Shown: piece by piece, positions 63,344 to 64,000 of the stretch
Position numbering within the stretch: position 1 is the stretch's first letter
Layout: each line of letters opens with the position of its first letter
Assembly (NCBI GenBank): GCA_002914805.1
Contig: JXTB01000051.1
Span: 967,499 to 1,031,498, forward strand
DNA length: 64,000 nt
Direction of reading: 5' to 3'
From: Parasponia andersonii
Taxonomy: Eukaryota > Streptophyta > Magnoliopsida > Rosales > Cannabaceae
Made by a program: the position numbers and the translations under genes
The notes under the pieces: generated by a model
What the model was told of the DNA's origin: nothing
Database searches by the model: none
What the model saw: only the letters and a program-made list of their open reading frames with translations

Positions 63344-64000
63344 TTTCACTCTAGTATTACAAGCAAAACCCAAAACCAAGAGAAACTTTTGGGATCTGAA
63401 AAAAGAAAATAACAAAGGGATCAATTCTTTTAGCAAAAATATCAACATTTTGAATCTTCTGAGCTGAAAATAAGTAGCATGGTCTCTGCTTAACTACAAA
63501 GAAAATCAACACAAAAAGCCCTTGATACATAACGGAATCCATGCCCAAAAAAATGCCAGAATCATCCTAAAATGAACATAATGTAGACTGAATCAAAGAC
63601 TAGATAAGCTTAACAAACCAATTCATAAGGATGAACAGAGACACCATATTCACTAACCCCAGCCAAGTAGAACTGATCAATTAATTTAATAACCGTAATT
63701 ATCACTAACCCTAGCTATAAAACTTGAATAATCAATCTATATTACTCCTTTTCCGATAGCGAATTAGGAGAACAGAATCAAGGGATTTTGGGATGAAATA
63801 ATGAAATTTCGAGCTAGGGCTGAGAGAAGCTTTTTCTTTTTTTTTTTTTTGGCATGGTCTAAGAGTTTTACCAGTTGAGCCTGAAACCCTAAAGTTTGGA
63901 GGGGAAACTAGAAAATAAGATAGGGCTCAACCTTTTCAACGGATCGATGGAACTGGATCACTGGAAAGTCACTGGTTATGGAAGCTCCGGTTGTGGCTCT
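63344..64000 (-). other. APC13: Probable 5' UTR, UTR intron and promoter of APC13
   Basis: A minus-strand acceptor at 63,396-63,397 would start a 52-base UTR exon next to the ATG. The matching donor could not be fixed; candidates lie near 63,730-63,760. A long T run at 63,834-63,851 with adjacent text recalling a SINE A-box was not strong enough to call. The last 100 bases are GC-richer and may belong to a neighbouring transcript. Confidence 0.4.

Noticed and set aside
63834-63890. T run plus A-box-like text in the APC13 5' region, possible second SINE
   Set aside because: Too short between the A-box and tail, no B-box and no target duplication.

Overview
This is a plant nuclear window, almost certainly from a eudicot. 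It is AT-rich, has spliced genes with GT-AG introns, and is dense in plant transposable elements (Ty1/copia, Ty3/gypsy, MITEs, a tRNA-derived SINE). Four host genes are supported, all with recognisable plant orthologues. I see no CRISPR, prokaryotic operon, tRNA or rRNA, and nothing that I would call an unknown biochemical system. The novelty here is in the repeat landscape and in gene order.

Left part (1-14,872): a decayed copia element on the minus strand fills 1 to about 2,500. It is followed by the 3' four exons of a plus-strand ankyrin-repeat/PGG membrane protein gene (2,689-14,872). That gene's third visible intron is 8.7 kb long and holds stacked, broken LTR-element fragments. The exon chain nevertheless keeps phase to the stop codon.

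Middle-left (14,873-25,716): a copia element (plus strand) is interrupted by a 1.69 kb solo LTR with near-perfect 5-bp target duplications. A second copia fragment follows in the opposite orientation, then a GC-rich-ended hAT-like repeat and a SIRE/Maximus-type LTR, then low-complexity AT-rich DNA.

Middle (25,717-49,460): a single-exon DYW-class PPR gene (minus), then a spacer of about 17.7 kb with at least seven foldback/MITE-like inverted-repeat elements between 34.2 and 43.3 kb, then a five-exon cationic amino-acid transporter gene (minus, CAT6-like). The transporter's first exon is far more GC-rich than its surroundings. From memory, the Arabidopsis orthologues of the PPR (At5g04780) and transporter (CAT6, At5g04770) are neighbours, and ankyrin/PGG genes lie close by (At5g04690-04730). 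The window therefore looks like a TE-expanded version of a conserved block.

Right part (49,461-64,000): repeats and AT-rich intergenic DNA. These include a tandem repeat split by an inverted-repeat insertion, a GC-rich segment with clustered ACGT boxes but no visible gene, several MITEs and a SINE with an 18-bp target duplication. The window ends with a complete three-exon APC13/BONSAI gene (minus), whose 5' untranslated part runs toward the right edge.

The genes do not form a pathway. They are unrelated housekeeping, organelle, transport and defence-type genes held in a shared ancestral neighbourhood. All calls rest on reading the sequence and remembered family features; no database search was run.
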